This document shows positions 47,051-59,019 of a stretch of DNA of 64,000 nt, one piece after another. Position numbers and translations under genes: made by a program. Position 1 is the stretch's first letter; the number at the start of each line of letters is the position of its first letter. Location: NCBI GenBank assembly GCA_037577475.1, contig CM075183.1:19818781-19882780 (forward strand), given 5' to 3'. Below the pieces are notes generated by a model. The model was given only the letters and a program-made list of their open reading frames with translations, was not told the origin of the DNA and made no database searches. This DNA is from Chaunax sp. Z400. Its lineage: Eukaryota > Chordata > Actinopteri > Lophiiformes > Chaunacidae.

Positions 47051-47927
47051 TTATATTTTAAAATCTAGCTTTAGCACCTAATTGTCTTTTACAGGCAGTA
47101 TTAGCTATAGGACTTCTTTCTTCTTTTTTTTACTTTAAATTGAAAACATAAATGATTCAAACTTAAGCTGTTAAACTGAGCCACACACAAACACACACCT
47201 GCCTGCAGCCTCCAATAGTCCTCAGGGTCTGACATATAATACGTCATGGAATGCTTAGGCTGAACTTTTAACTCCCACCACTGATCACCATTATGTTTCC
47301 TCACCGTGGGACACTGACACACTCACACTCGTGCACACAGTCACACTCGTGCACACAGTCACACACGTGCACACAGATAAACCGCAGGGCTGGGTGGACA
47401 GCTGCCATGTCAGAGGGGACACACACATCTGGAGAAAGGCTTGTTGTGTTGTCGGGTGGTCGGCTGCCAGAAAGAGAGGGAGAATGAAGGAGGAGACAGA
47501 AAAGGGGAAAGTGTGATGACATACAGGATGGATAACGGCAGTGTTTCTACACACTATAATAGAAAGGAAGGGATAAAGTGCTTCATCTCATTTTCTGCTC
47601 TGGGGAGGGAAACCCACCTAAATTCAGTTCATATAATTAAATAGCATTTATCCATTAGATGTAGTAATTATATTTAAATTAACATCCACCAGTGACTTTT
47701 TTTTTTACATTTCACATCACAAATAGCTTTAAAACTGGCAGTCAGTCAGCTGTTGTGCGTAAAATCTTTGCTTGAACGTTTTCCTGTTTTCAATTCATTA
47801 ATCTGACGTATGAAGTTCATCCGTTTATCCATTGAAAAATGTTTTTCATGGTTAAAAAGCAAGATCCTAAAATATGAAATATCATGAAGATTGAAAAAAA
47901 GTCACACAAAAGAAACACAGTAACATT
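47051..47927. other. Intergenic DNA with a small minisatellite
   Basis: Three tandem copies of an 18-bp unit (CACACTCGTGCACACAGT) lie at about 47319-47376. No exon seen. Confidence 0.6.
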
Positions 47928-48257
47928 CACCCATCAGCCATAAGACTAGAACCACTGGCAGGTTTAGTGAATAACTCTGATTATCTCGTTACAATGGTTG
48001 ATGTGTTGGAAAAATGGGTTAAGCATAAAGATCTGAGTGACTTTGACAGGGGCCATATTGTGATGGCTGGACAAATGAGTCAGAGCAAAAGTGTAGGTCT
48101 TGTTGGGTGTTCCTGGTCTGCAGCGGTTCATTTATAGTAAAAGTCGTCTAAGGAGGTACGACCTTAATGCTGGCTCTGATAGAAAGGTGTCAGAACACAC
48201 AGAGCATCGCAGCTTTCTCTGTATGAAGCTGCGTAACTGGTCACGACTGGTTCCTGC
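47928..48257 (+). pseudogene. Deleted Tc1-like transposase remnant
   Basis: The left part translates as LEKWVKHKDLSDFDRGHIVM followed by VGLVGCSW, the start of a Tc1-like transposase well known from fish. After a junction near 48130-48171 it resumes as NAGSDRKVSEHTEHRSFLCM, which belongs much farther along the same protein. The middle has been lost, the catalytic DDE region is absent, and frames are broken. It cannot encode an active enzyme. Confidence 0.75.
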
Positions 48258-48770
48258 AAATAAATAAAATCTGGTACAATTGTTTTTTAAATTTTATTTT
48301 ATCGTGCCTTAAAAGCTCATTAGCAAACATTATTTGCATGCGAGCAAGTCCTTGACAGCAATCTGTGTCAACACTTTTCTATATGTGGATGATTCCCGTG
48401 CTGAGAATGAATGACCAGAACCCCCTGGTACCAGAAGAAGAGGCAGTGGATCCCGATTGGGCCCCTTGGTCTATTTGATTAATGCTCAAAACAATCAGTG
48501 ATTTGTTTTTACATTGACTACGTTCTAAGTTCAGTTTTAAAGCTTGGACGTTTGTCAGGACTGGATTGGATGGAGGCTTCATGGGCAGTGATGCTGCACA
48601 GAGCAATAAATAAGGACTTATCTTATCTCATCTGTGAAGTCAGCGGCCTGTCTGCAGCTCTGTGGTGTATTTGGAAACGAGAGTAAATATTTAATCGTGG
48701 CTACATTTGTTTCGCTGGGATAAAGTGGAGGTCGCTGGGAAAACATTTGCTTCACATGTAAAGTTGTAAA
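48258..48770. other. Intergenic DNA, nothing recognised
   Basis: Short open frames only; no domain or RNA gene seen. Confidence 0.4.
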
Positions 48771-49110
48771 ATGGACCACAGACGTGCACAAGAACGATGG
48801 AGGCAGCAGAGAATGAAGGAAGACAAGCTATTCTTTTCTAATGTTAAAAAATAGGCTATAAATTTGTTTAAAATGGCTCCATTCAGATTAATCCATCTAT
48901 CATTTAATCAATGAATAGTTTATTTTTTTAAATGTGAAAAAAAGCCAAAAGTGTTAATTTTACTATTATTAGGGATAAAGACAGGCTCCATGCTGCAAAG
49001 ACCCGAGAGGGTCTGTGTGAAACAGAGAGAGAGAACGCCCTCTGTCAGCTCATCCTGGAACTGAAGAATCAAACAGTGGAGAGAAAGCAAATCAATTCTC
49101 AAAAGAACTA
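48771..49110 (+). other. Two exon-like coiled-coil segments, unidentified
   Basis: ATG at 48771 (AAAATGG context) opens MDHRRAQERWRQQRMKEDKL, with a stop soon after. About 150 bp farther, an acceptor-like ATTATTAG at 48973 precedes an open stretch containing RLHAAKTREGLCETEREN and LILELKNQTVERKQ to a stop at 49110. Both are charged and helix-prone. They may be two exons of a small gene, or relics. No convincing donor joins them. Not recognised. Confidence 0.25.
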
Positions 49111-49848
49111 GAACATCGTCACAGAAACGGTTAAGAAGTCACAGAGATCCACCTTTAACAGAGATGAAATAAATGTATTTAATCTGTGTGGTGCATTCAT
49201 TTATTTAAATAGACACAATCTGGTTTAACAGGTTGATGATAGATTATATTAGGATAATAACAAGGGAAATACAAAATATTCTGAATCAGTGATTATAAGT
49301 ACATATAAATAACGTCATATTAAGTGCATTTAAAGTAATTTTAATCATTGTCTAAAGGGATAAGATGATAATGTGCTTAAAAATATTCATGTTTTTTCTT
49401 TTTCTTGCGGCATTAGTGCGCCATGCTTAAAAAGTACTTTTGTAAACGTGTGTGTGGGGGGGTAGGGAGGAGGAGGAGGGGGAGCATTCCTCCACCGCTC
49501 CAGGGTGATGAGGAGGTTAAGCCAGCCCCTCTTTACTACTCTCCCTCTCGGTTGCAGCTCATCAGTCCTGCGCTGCCACCTCCTGCAGCTCCAGTCCAAC
49601 TTTTACGCAGCAGACATGGGCACCTCCAAACTTTAACCTCCAGCTCGTCTTTGTCTTCTTCTCCTCATTCAGCTCTCCTCTCTTCCACTCCCCCCCCCTC
49701 CCCCCTGATCTCCGAATGAAAAGCTCCATTGGCTGCGGACGCATGGAGATCTAATTATCGGACGAGTCTGTGGAGGCTGTTGTTGTCGCCCGTTGTTGTT
49801 TTTTTTGTTCCCTCGTTTCGGTTGGTCTGCTCATGCGTCGGGAATGCC
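49111..49848 (+). promoter_or_regulatory. Upstream region and 5' UTR of the TNF-ligand gene
   Basis: AT-rich until about 49430, then GC- and CT-rich with AGGAGGAGGAGGGGGAG and poly-C tracts, as in TATA-less promoters. An out-of-frame ATG at 49844 overlaps the chosen start by a few bases. Confidence 0.4.
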
Positions 49849-50070
49849 ATGGCCACTCCGATCGCTCAGCAGCAGCACCAGGATTATTTCAGATCGGTGA
49901 GCAGCGAGTCCACCACTTACATGATGGTCCCGGCCGGCGGGCCGAGCGGGACGAGGCGCAGGGAAGCGCCGTCCAAGATGTGGGTGGCGATGGTGGTGAT
50001 CGTGGTGGTGGTGCTGCAGATCGCCTCCACCACGGGGCTCTTTCTCTACCTGAACATGTCCATATCACAG
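49849..50070 (+). CDS. TNF-superfamily ligand, first exon (RANKL-like)
   Basis: ATG at 49849 in GCCATGG context begins 74 codons, ending exactly at donor CACAG|GTAGGAG. The product is a type II membrane protein start: a cytoplasmic tail (1-42) with DYFRSVSSES, basic residues TRRREAPSK, then one hydrophobic segment (about 45-68, MVVIVVVVLQIASTTGLFLY). Exon 1 of RANKL (TNFSF11) has the same layout: tail, a glutamine within the membrane segment, and LF-Y at its end. The neighbouring AKAP-like gene in the same orientation matches human AKAP11-TNFSF11. CD40 ligand and TRAIL relatives share this layout and are not excluded. The TNF-homology exons were not found, so they probably lie beyond the window. 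Confidence 0.5.
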
Positions 50071-51570
50071 GTAGGAGCTGGTTTCCATCCAGGGTTCATG
50101 CGCTTTGTGTCCCTTTGTGAAGCGTTTTTTTAATGAAGCCTGCAGAAAAGTCGCTGTTGCGCACTTGAATTTAAATTTCCACCCAAAATGTCACATATAA
50201 ACAGTCAATATCTGTCAGATTTTGGCACAATAAGGCCACAAGTATCTGATAGGATATAATCAATATAAACACACGTTCTAGAAACGTGTCGCATTTTCAT
50301 AAAGTGGAGTAGAACTTTGGTTTTTGGAGTAAAAATCACTTTTGGGAGAGTTTTGATTTGTTTCCTTGGGGAAAACAGCTCGTGCCTGTCTGAACTTGTA
50401 GAACAATGTAATCCGAAATCTACGAGTCATCGAGGCTGAAGGAGTCAGCAGCGTGTCTGCAGCGCTTGTCCAATTTAATGGCGTAAATTGCGTGCCTGGG
50501 AACACGTTGTAACCATTACACGCAGAAAGTTTTACGCAGGTCACAGATGTTGTTTCCCAGAGGTGAAATGATGCAGGTCATTGATCGAGGTGAGTTCATT
50601 TAAGACACTTTTATGTGGCTATAATATTATAAATGCTTGCAGCGTGTTGAAGGTATTTTAAATGTATAATATCCAGCAGTCTAGAAGAAGGTTTTCTCTC
50701 TTTGCTGCTCCAGTTGAAGTGCAGAAGTTTTATTTTGTGTTGCACTGCTGCAGATACGCATGCACCTCTTCAGCTTCAGCAGAATGAGTTGCCTTTTACT
50801 TCCTTATAAACATAATACAGGAGAGATCAAGCTCATATTGCCATGAGTGGAACAGTAATCTCCCTCCTCCTCCTTCTCCTTCCTCTGCTATGGTTTCATA
50901 TCTACAGGCCTGATACATGGGGATTTAAAGGCACACATCCTGCACATTAGCCTGTAATATGTGATCTTCAGAGAGGGATGGGGGAAACCTAAGTATTGGT
51001 CTTTTGAGAAAATCTGCAGGGATCGAGCAGAAAACGTCTGTGATGTATGGATCCCAGCAAGAGACCAGTTAAACCTGTAAAGACTGCTCTGTCACGCAGA
51101 GAAAAACGACCTCAGTGATGAACATCTCTGTGTTGAAGGCATCTTATCTCCCCTCCATCTCCTGATTCGACAGTCATACTCAGACAGAGGTAGGAGATGC
51201 AACCAAAGTCCCAAACCCAGACCGAGCTGATGAGTTACACTGATGTGCAGCGTTGCCGTTGGAGACTACAGGAGCAGATGTGTCCTGCACTTGACTGGAG
51301 ATGATTAAATACTGAAACACAAAACTTTAGCCTCTCTCTGACACACTCTCCTGGACTCTATGGGGGCTGTAAACAAAAAAGCTAATTTTCCCGACATTTC
51401 CATTTAGGAAGAAGAAAAAAAAAACACAATACGATACACAACACAAAGGCAAATCTACAGTTTGACTGTGTCTGCTTCCAATTTACTTACTGGCACTGAG
51501 CAACAATCTAGCAGGAGCAGCGTCAGAGCAAAGCAGACATGTTTTAAAACTGTACTGGTCAGTTAACAGG
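50071..51570 (+). other. Probable first intron of the TNF-ligand gene, proximal part
   Basis: No second exon recognised. Short open frames are without domain features. Confidence 0.4.
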
Positions 51571-52098
51571 TAAATGCACACATTTACTAATGAGTTAAAA
51601 AAAAGTCTCATTTACAGCTCGATCACTGTGTCTTTCTTCTTCGACATGTCAGAGGTAGCAGGAAATCACATAAGGAAGAGTTTAGAGGCCAAACTGGATA
51701 GAGACGAAATGAAAAACAGGGATGATATATCAGAGTCGAGGGGAATCCCCTGCTTCTCATGCGAAGGTCAGTTATTTTTAATCTGGAAACAGGCCTGTCT
51801 TTGAATCGCAGCAGAGTTACACCCCAGTGCCAGACTGTGTACGACAAAAGATGGCTGGAGACAATGAACGGCGCACAAAGAGGAACGCTCCAGCCTGGCA
51901 TTCATGCACGAACAAATACATGTATGTACAAATACAGGCATGTACAAATACATGCATGTACATACAGGAGTTCTCGGCCTCATGAGTGTACAAGACTGTA
52001 TGTATGTCCACTGCTGCTGCATCATCTGTGAACATGTGATTCATGTACATTAGTCAATATCAGACAGATGAGGCAGAAATAAATGCTATGGCTGAGTC

Positions 52099-52100
<2 letters not shown>
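51571..52100. other. Intronic DNA with TACAAATACATGCATG tandem
   Basis: About three imperfect copies of a 16-18-bp unit at 51912-51965. No exon seen. Confidence 0.5.
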
Positions 52101-52153
<53 letters not shown>

Positions 52154-52320
52154 GTAGTAATAATAATAATAATCATGATAATGATAATAATAATGATAAT
52201 AATAACAATGATAATGATAATAATAATAATAATGATAATAATAATAATAATGATAATGATAATATAATGATAATAATAATAATAGTAATAATAATAATAA
52301 TAATAATCACAGTAATAGTA
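52101..52320. repeat. AAT/GAT trinucleotide microsatellite
   Basis: More than 200 bp of AAT repeats interspersed with ATG and ATC triplets. Confidence 0.95.
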
Positions 52321-53265
52321 CTAATAACTAACTAACTAAGTTGAGACTAATTGTCTAGTCAAGTAAAATAGTAGTATAAAAATAAATAATAAAAGCACAG
52401 GAACTGAAAAATAATAGCCAACTATAATGATAATCAATCATTTGGGTCATGTTTTTAAACATAAAATTATAATAAACTGAATATTTTTAGGTTTTATAAT
52501 GATGATCGGTCAAAACAAAACAATTGAAGACGTTGGTTTTTACAAAGTTGCGAGTTTCTCCAAACTTTACAGACCAAACAAATAATATAATGATAATGAT
52601 ATGATAATAAAAAGAATAATTAGTTGATATGAAAACATTTTGCATTCAACATAGAAAAGAAACATTAGCTTGTAATTATGAGAAAAGATCTCATGATTAC
52701 AAGAAAAGTTCTCGCAAGTATAAGAAATTATATAAGATTTCATAATTATGAGACGAGGAGAGACTTGTGTTTGTTTTGTTTTTTTGTTGTTTTTGGTTTT
52801 TGGTTTGGTTTTGTTTGGTTTTGTTTTTGGTTTTGTTTTGTTTTTGTTTTTTCGTCTGTTACCGACTTTCAGGGAAGCAGCTAAAAACAACATTTTCTTA
52901 GTTTCGCCTCCTTCAAAAACTTTCAACATAGTCCAACAATTATCTATCTATCAACAATTTGCTGTATTGTTTTTCACAGTAAAGACTTTCTGATCCTAGT
53001 CGTGAAGGACTTTAGTCAAAATAGTAAATTACAGAAAAAGTCTCATTTAACTGCGCTGGTGCTTTGCTTGTGGTGTCTTGATGTAATTATTGTTGAGCAT
53101 CTGGCTTCAAGTGAAATGTTTCATGTTTGAACATCGCGGTTCATCTTTTATGCTGTTTTATATCTTGTTGTTGGCTCGGCCTACGTGTTTTTATCATGTG
53201 TTTTTAACTATGTAAGGTTGAGCCAGTCAAAGACACATTTCTGTCACTTGTTACAGACAAGAAAG
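52321..53265. other. AT-rich intronic DNA
   Basis: Includes a GTTTT-rich tract near 52765-52855. No exon recognised. Confidence 0.45.
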
Positions 53266-53298
53266 TTCTATTCTATTCTATTCTATTCTATTCTATTC
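53266..53298. repeat. TTCTA pentanucleotide microsatellite
   Basis: Six tandem TTCTA copies plus a partial one. Confidence 0.95.
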
Positions 53299-53634
53299 AT
53301 ATTTACAGTTCTCCATCAGAGATGATCCTCCTACATTAAATCATCTCCTTCTTTATATTTCTCTCCTCTGTGGATGAAACACTGGATGAAACGATATCAG
53401 CCATGTTTCAGCTGCAGCTCAGTTTATATTGTCCGCTGTGTCCGTGTTAAATCCTAATGGAATCACACATTTATGATTTCCTTGATCTGCTTTGCCTGAT
53501 CCTGCAGATGGACAACAGTCCCAGTATTGGATTAATTTTATAGAATCTGAATCGGCCTTTCATGTCTCCATGTATGGTGGCTGGGAAGGCACATCTGCAT
53601 GAATGGCCCCGAGTTTCTCATGTCATTTGTGATG

Positions 53635-53635
<1 letters not shown>

Positions 53636-53695
<60 letters not shown>
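53636..53695. repeat. TG microsatellite
   Basis: About 30 TG dinucleotides without interruption. Confidence 0.97.
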
Positions 53696-53697
<2 letters not shown>

Positions 53698-53788
53698 ACA
53701 TTCCATTCCTCACACTTCACTGGTCCACTTTATTATTGTTTAGGTTCACTGATAGGCTCTGACTCACCCTTACATGCAACAATACACT

Positions 53789-53790
<2 letters not shown>

Positions 53791-53859
<69 letters not shown>
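53791..53859. repeat. GT microsatellite
   Basis: About 34 GT dinucleotides, less than 100 bp from the previous TG run. Confidence 0.97.
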
Positions 53860-53860
<1 letters not shown>

Positions 53861-54011
53861 TCTGATTCACCCAGAAGAGGTCTGAGATTTAACTGGGTGC
53901 ACAGGGTGTGTGTAGATGTGTGTGTGTGTGGGTGTCACCCAAACATTCACCATTTCCTGTCTTTTCTATCACTACGTGTGCGCTTAAAGTGTATTGTCTG
54001 ATCTCGACGAC

Positions 54012-54070
54012 AACAGTGTTAATTTCGTTTAACGAAAACTGTGACGAAAAATGTTAATCAGTGACCTTTT
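54012..54070. repeat. Dispersed repeat fragment
   Basis: GTTAATTTCGTTTAACGAAA followed by ACGAAAAATG resembles the terminus of a common fish interspersed element; the remainder is not recognisable. Confidence 0.35.
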
Positions 54071-54900
54071 TTTTTTTCCTTTTCCGTCTGTTTTTTTGTC
54101 TGGGACACGTCTCAAAACCGCTCAGTATGTTGTCATGAAACTGCGAACACATCAAACATGAGCAACACATGGTCTCTTCTGGGATTTTGTGGAGCGTTTG
54201 TCTGGAGCGTAACTTTGAAATTTGAAATTATTATTTTTCCTTTTTTTTGCATTTCCATGACAATGACTTATATCTATTCTGAAGAAAAGAGTCAGGTTTT
54301 ATTTTGAAGCCCATCTTGCACATGTATTGTATACCAGGAATTATTTCCAATTACAAATTATTCTTTTTTATTTTTTGCACTTCCATGGTAACAGTTCATT
54401 TCTAGTTTTTCATTATCATGATTTTTTAAATCTATTTCTAACGGCCTGCTAAACTTACAGAGCCCACATTCATGTAAATACAGTCAGTGTCGTTTTTCGG
54501 GGGCTGGGGGGGGATTTACCCTCTCCTCATGGCTCATGTTTAGTTTGTGGGTCGGCTTGTTTGCTAGAAGTGGGCTCAGAATGGACTCCCTGCTCGGAGT
54601 AGAGGAGGTGCAGCTGCCACATTACTCAAATTCATGCTTTTCTTTGTCCCACATGATGGGAAAATGGAATAAATTCAGATATTTGGTCGAACAAAACAAG
54701 TTCTCCTTAATTCCATTTATACCTCTCCTGACTCCATCGTCGGTTAACAATGTGCTGTGGCACCAACGGTTTGCTTACTGTCACCCCCCCCATATTTATA
54801 CTAATATTCAGGTATGATATGCAACAAAGGTCCCAAAGCCTGAATCCAGCTTGTGGTGATATGATTCGCTACTGAACCACTAGAACACTTTCTGCTTTCG
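54071..54900. other. Intronic DNA, nothing recognised
   Basis: Homopolymer T tracts and short open frames only. Confidence 0.4.
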
Positions 54901-55198
54901 TTTTGTTTTTCGTGTTTCCTCAAGCTCACGCTGACAGAAAGCGAGTGCACGCTGCATGAAGCGGTTTTGAAACCCGTTCCAGCGCTGAGCTCATCTGTTG
55001 GCTACTGAATTCCCCCGAAAAACCATCGAGTCACAGGAGCGAGCGGTGCTGGAATTGGGAGGAACTGAGCGGCGACATCTGGCCGGCACAACTAGAAGCT
55101 GAGCTAAACTAACCGACGCTGACGACTGTCAGGCTGCAGATAAGCGATGGTACCTGGTCACAAAGAGTCAGCAGCCTTTCAATATCCTCCTCATTCAG

Positions 55199-55510
55199 TC
55201 ATACGTAGAGCTGTTTCTCATTAGAGCCTTCATGTGTGGAAGCCTCAGCTGTCAGCGTTTCCTCTACGGCTCCATTCGACTGGACTCGGCTTTGGTGTCC
55301 GGTATTTTGCTGGGGGTCATTTTCCATCCGAGGACAGTATGAGTACGACTTCAGTGTGGTGATGATGTCACGTGAAGCTGCTGTGATGATATCCTCAACG
55401 TGACACACACCTCTCGTGATCTTCTCGTCGGCTACCAAAGACAGGAACGTCTGCACCTCCTCAATCCACCACAGCGCGGGTTTTTCAGGTTGCCGTTTTC
55501 ACTAATCCGT
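55199..55510 (-). pseudogene. Fragment of a Myb/SANT-like transposon-associated protein
   Basis: Minus-strand reading WWIEEVQTFLSLVADEKI resembles the start of the Myb/SANT-like DNA-binding domains common in fish transposon-derived genes (Harbinger type). The frame continues to a stop at 55199 without the rest of the domain, and no ATG start precedes it. It is likely a decayed or nonautonomous element whose limits may reach from about 54900 to 55640. Confidence 0.45.
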
Positions 55511-55679
55511 GGCTGTTTAAAAATGGCGGCATGTGTTTGCGCTGTGCTGCCCTCACAGATGAGTTCTGCTTTTTCGCAAATTGACTTTCCCGAAACATTC
55601 GATGCTTAAGCCCGACAGGCTGCTGGGCTTGCCGTACACTGGCATACATGGACAACAGTCATTCCGGGACATGCAAGGT

Positions 55680-55900
55680 CAATCAAGAGCTGCAGGTCAA
55701 TCAAGAGCTGCTTTGATGTCAGACCAGGGGTCTGTCACAGTATAAAAGGAGAGCTCTCAAAGTCTATCTGATATAAACTGATCTTGTCTGATGTTGTGGG
55801 TCTTGGATATAGAGCTTGATGCTCGTGAGTCACTGGTGTTTAACACCAGCTATAAAGTCGTGTCAATATTGCCAGCACTTAAACTCTAATATAAGACTAT
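55680..55900 (+). other. Small tandem duplication and TATA-like box
   Basis: GGTCAATCAAGAGCTGC occurs twice in tandem near 55677-55712, followed by GTATAAAAGGAGAGC at about 55740. This resembles an LTR or mobile-element core promoter, but no element ends were found. Confidence 0.25.
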
Positions 55901-56174
55901 AGGCTTGTCTCTGGAGTCTGTTTCAGGAGGAGGAAGAATTTGCTCAATGTGTGTCGTTCAAGTTGCCGGACTTTTTCTTAATTATGACTTTTTTTCTCAA
56001 AAAATTAAAACTCTATTCTCATAATATTTGGACTTTTTTATCATAATATTTAGACTGTACTCTCATAATATTATGACATTTTTAACTATGGCTTTTTAAC
56101 TAACTTAATCAATGTGACCCTCCGTCATACAGAACAGAAAAAAATATCATTTTTTTATAATACCGTGCAGCCCT

Positions 56175-56264
56175 TGTGTGTGTGTGTGTGTGCGTGTGTG
56201 TGCGTGTGTGTGCGTGTGTGTGTCTGTGTGCATGCATGTGTGTGTCTGTGTGTGTGTGTGCATG

Positions 56265-56298
<34 letters not shown>
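56175..56298. repeat. Interrupted TG/CATG microsatellite
   Basis: About 120 bp of TG with CG, CT and CATGCATG interruptions. Confidence 0.95.
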
Positions 56299-56301
<3 letters not shown>

Positions 56302-58452
56302 CCAGGTGAATGCACAGTTGCACATTCATTATCAGAACCCAATTTAGAGTCAAATCAAGTCTCTCACTGCAAATGTTTTGATTTAATTCAAAGCAACTAA
56401 TAAAAACCTCCCACACCACACTCTGCTGCCAAAGTACACAGTCCCCTCCTCCCTCTCTCTCTTCCACCTCCCTCCTCTCTCTCTTCCCCTCTTTTCACCT
56501 CTCGCCCCCCTGCAGTCTCTGTGTGTTATGGTTGAAGTCCACATCGGAGAATCGAGTTACCATTTTTATGGCTCGAGGGGAGGATGAATGTTTCAGGAGT
56601 GACACAAGCAGTTTTTTTTTCTTTAAAGAGGTAGAAGTTTAGCAGAGAAATGAGTCTTATATGTTCATGTTTGGAAACACATGTGTGTGAAGGAGGGAGA
56701 CATAATAGACTCGCGTCTTTTGCATCCTCATGACTGAATGAAGGTGACAAGGCAAAATGACCTCATCTAAACCATCTCTTAAAGTATATGTATATAATGT
56801 TGGCCTGCTTTCATACAAGAATTGGCTATTATCCGATATCCTGTTCGAAGAAAAATACTTACACATGTATTGGAAGCGTCGCTGTGGCACATCCATGACA
56901 CACAGTGTTGTGTCTTTGCACAGATGTCAATCAGACTTTTCCTGGCCAGGACATTTGTATGAGGACAAAAAGGAAGGCATGGATCGCAGGATGGAGAGAA
57001 GAAAGACGGGAAAGTGGGCAAGGAAGCTAAAAAAGACAACTGAAAGGGGAGTGCAGGAGGAGAATTTACGTCATCGTCATGCCAAGCCTCTGATTGGCCT
57101 GGCATGATGATGATATTTCTCACACAGCCCAATCACTGAGATGTGTGAGCTACTTGGAATGATGGAGAATAGTAGAGATGAGATGATGACACATGGAGAT
57201 AAAAGAGATTTTAGTATTACCAAATATTAACGTTAATGTAAAATCTGTAGTTTTATTTGAAGAAATGCAACAGCTGTTAGTGTTATAATTATAAAAATTA
57301 ATTATACTTAAGGGAAGTCTATATGCAGTTTTTAAAGTAAATAAATATAAGGGGAATTTGAGGAATTTAAGAAGGCTAAGTTTAGCATAGCATACATTTT
57401 ATTTTACAGAAAACAGACACCTAAAACCACAACATACAAATTAAATAATGCATTAAATATAAAATAAAAAATCTGTGAGCTTTAGAGGAGGTTGATCTTC
57501 TTACCTTATTATATTTATTAATGAAAAATCCCCACATTTTATTACAAATTTAAAGAAATTAGGTAGAAGCCATAATTTACTAGAATTTAATGGTAATTTA
57601 CTGGATATAAATTTACCAGATATTATATTACTAGATATAGAATAGTAATTTATTAGATATCTATCATTTTTATAATTTATAATGTTCCAGGAAACATTTT
57701 TAAGTGTGTTTTAAAAATTTGCTTCTATTGTTGGGTTAATGTAAAACTTTATTATGTTTTTGAGCCTCATTTGTCACCTTTGGTTCATCGTCTGCTCTTT
57801 CCTGTTTCTCTCTGCCATCACAGGGAAGCAACATGAAGAAATCATGAAACTTAAAAAAAAAAATTAAAGGCCTGAAACTAATATTTCTAACATATCTCTG
57901 AGGTCTGAGCTCAGTTAAAACAGGTCAGAGTGAGAAAAGGTCTCTATAATAGTTATGAATCAGTGATGCTGAAAAGAAGGAAGATGGAGAAACTGCAGCG
58001 GAAACATGATGTCATCAGACGGAGCGGAGATCCAACACACACATACGTCCTTGCTTAACACGTGAAAACAGGATATTTGTGTTCCCGCGTTGGAATGCTC
58101 ATTAGGATGTGGCCACAGCTGTGTGTTTGTGCCAACAGCTGGTGCTATATGTTGTCACTTTGTTTGCTCAGTCAACAAGGCTATTAAGTGTTGATAAATG
58201 GTGCTCTCTTGATTTAAGGGGACTGAGAGTTCCTAATAAACTTCTGCTGCAGCCAACCATGCTGCTAAAAGCTTTACACCTGGTTGCAATATGATGTTTT
58301 CATTTCTTACCGCGTGCCGACCGCAGAGTCAGCGTAATTTCTGTTTTACACATTTTCATTCAGCTTTTGTTAACAGTGATTAAAAGTATCTGGTTGGCAG
58401 CACAGTAGTATTTTAATGTGCCGTTCATCTATGTCTAAAATAAGGATAAGTT
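56299..58452. other. Intronic DNA, AT-rich, nothing recognised
   Basis: No exon supported. Open frames near 56757-57132 overlap on both strands and lack domain features. Confidence 0.4.
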
Positions 58453-58461
58453 ATTCTGAAG

Positions 58462-59010
58462 CAGTGGCAGATCTAGGATTTTTCTAAATCAGGGGCCATA
58501 AAGGGGCCACATTTTTCACAGAAGGGCCAAGTATATATTCAACATCCACATTTCCTTATTCAGTAAGATGTATATATATTTAACAGGCATTTCTTGTTTG
58601 CCATTGGCTCTATAGCTTTGAGACACATAATTGAATATATTTTGCAAATAGTGCCTTGTTGAAGCACATTGTTTATGTCAAAAAAGCTTAGCAATAACTA
58701 TTATTTTTCATATTTACTGAATATTAAACTGCGGTGCACAGAAAACATAATATATACGGCACCTTTTCCAAATATGTCATACATAAAATAAAATAAAAAA
58801 AACAATTTTTAAATAAAATTAAAATATTTGTATCTTTTTATGTATGTTTTCACGGCATATACAAGAGTTTAGAACAGAAAAACTCAACAAAAAAAACAAA
58901 CAACACAGGACCAAAAAAAAAGGCAAGTGACAGGACAGGGGAACTTCAGGGGCCAATCAGATTTCAACTGGGGTCATTGCCCCTCTGGCCCCGCCCCTGG
59001 ATCCGCCCAT
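58462..59010. mobile_element. Nonautonomous hAT-like element with target duplication
   Basis: Starts CAGTGGCAGATCTAGG and ends CCTGGATCCGCCCAT, which are imperfect inverted termini. ATTCTGAAG flanks both sides (58453-58461 and 59011-59019); hAT elements make 8-bp duplications, so the outer base may be chance. The interior (GGGGCCATAAAGGGGCCAC, AT-rich middle, GGCCCCGCCCCTGG) has no transposase and matches a recalled common fish family. Confidence 0.7.
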
Positions 59011-59019
59011 ATTCTGAAG

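Noticed and set aside
49729..49848. Upstream extension of the TNF-ligand start
   Set aside because: The frame is open but begins at TTG; the first in-frame ATG, in good context, is 49849.
53502..53560. Candidate exon after CCTGCAG at 53507
   Set aside because: Only a few codons (MDNSPSIGL) before a stop, with no donor.
53562..53865. Cys-Val repeat open frames
   Set aside because: Translations of TG microsatellites.
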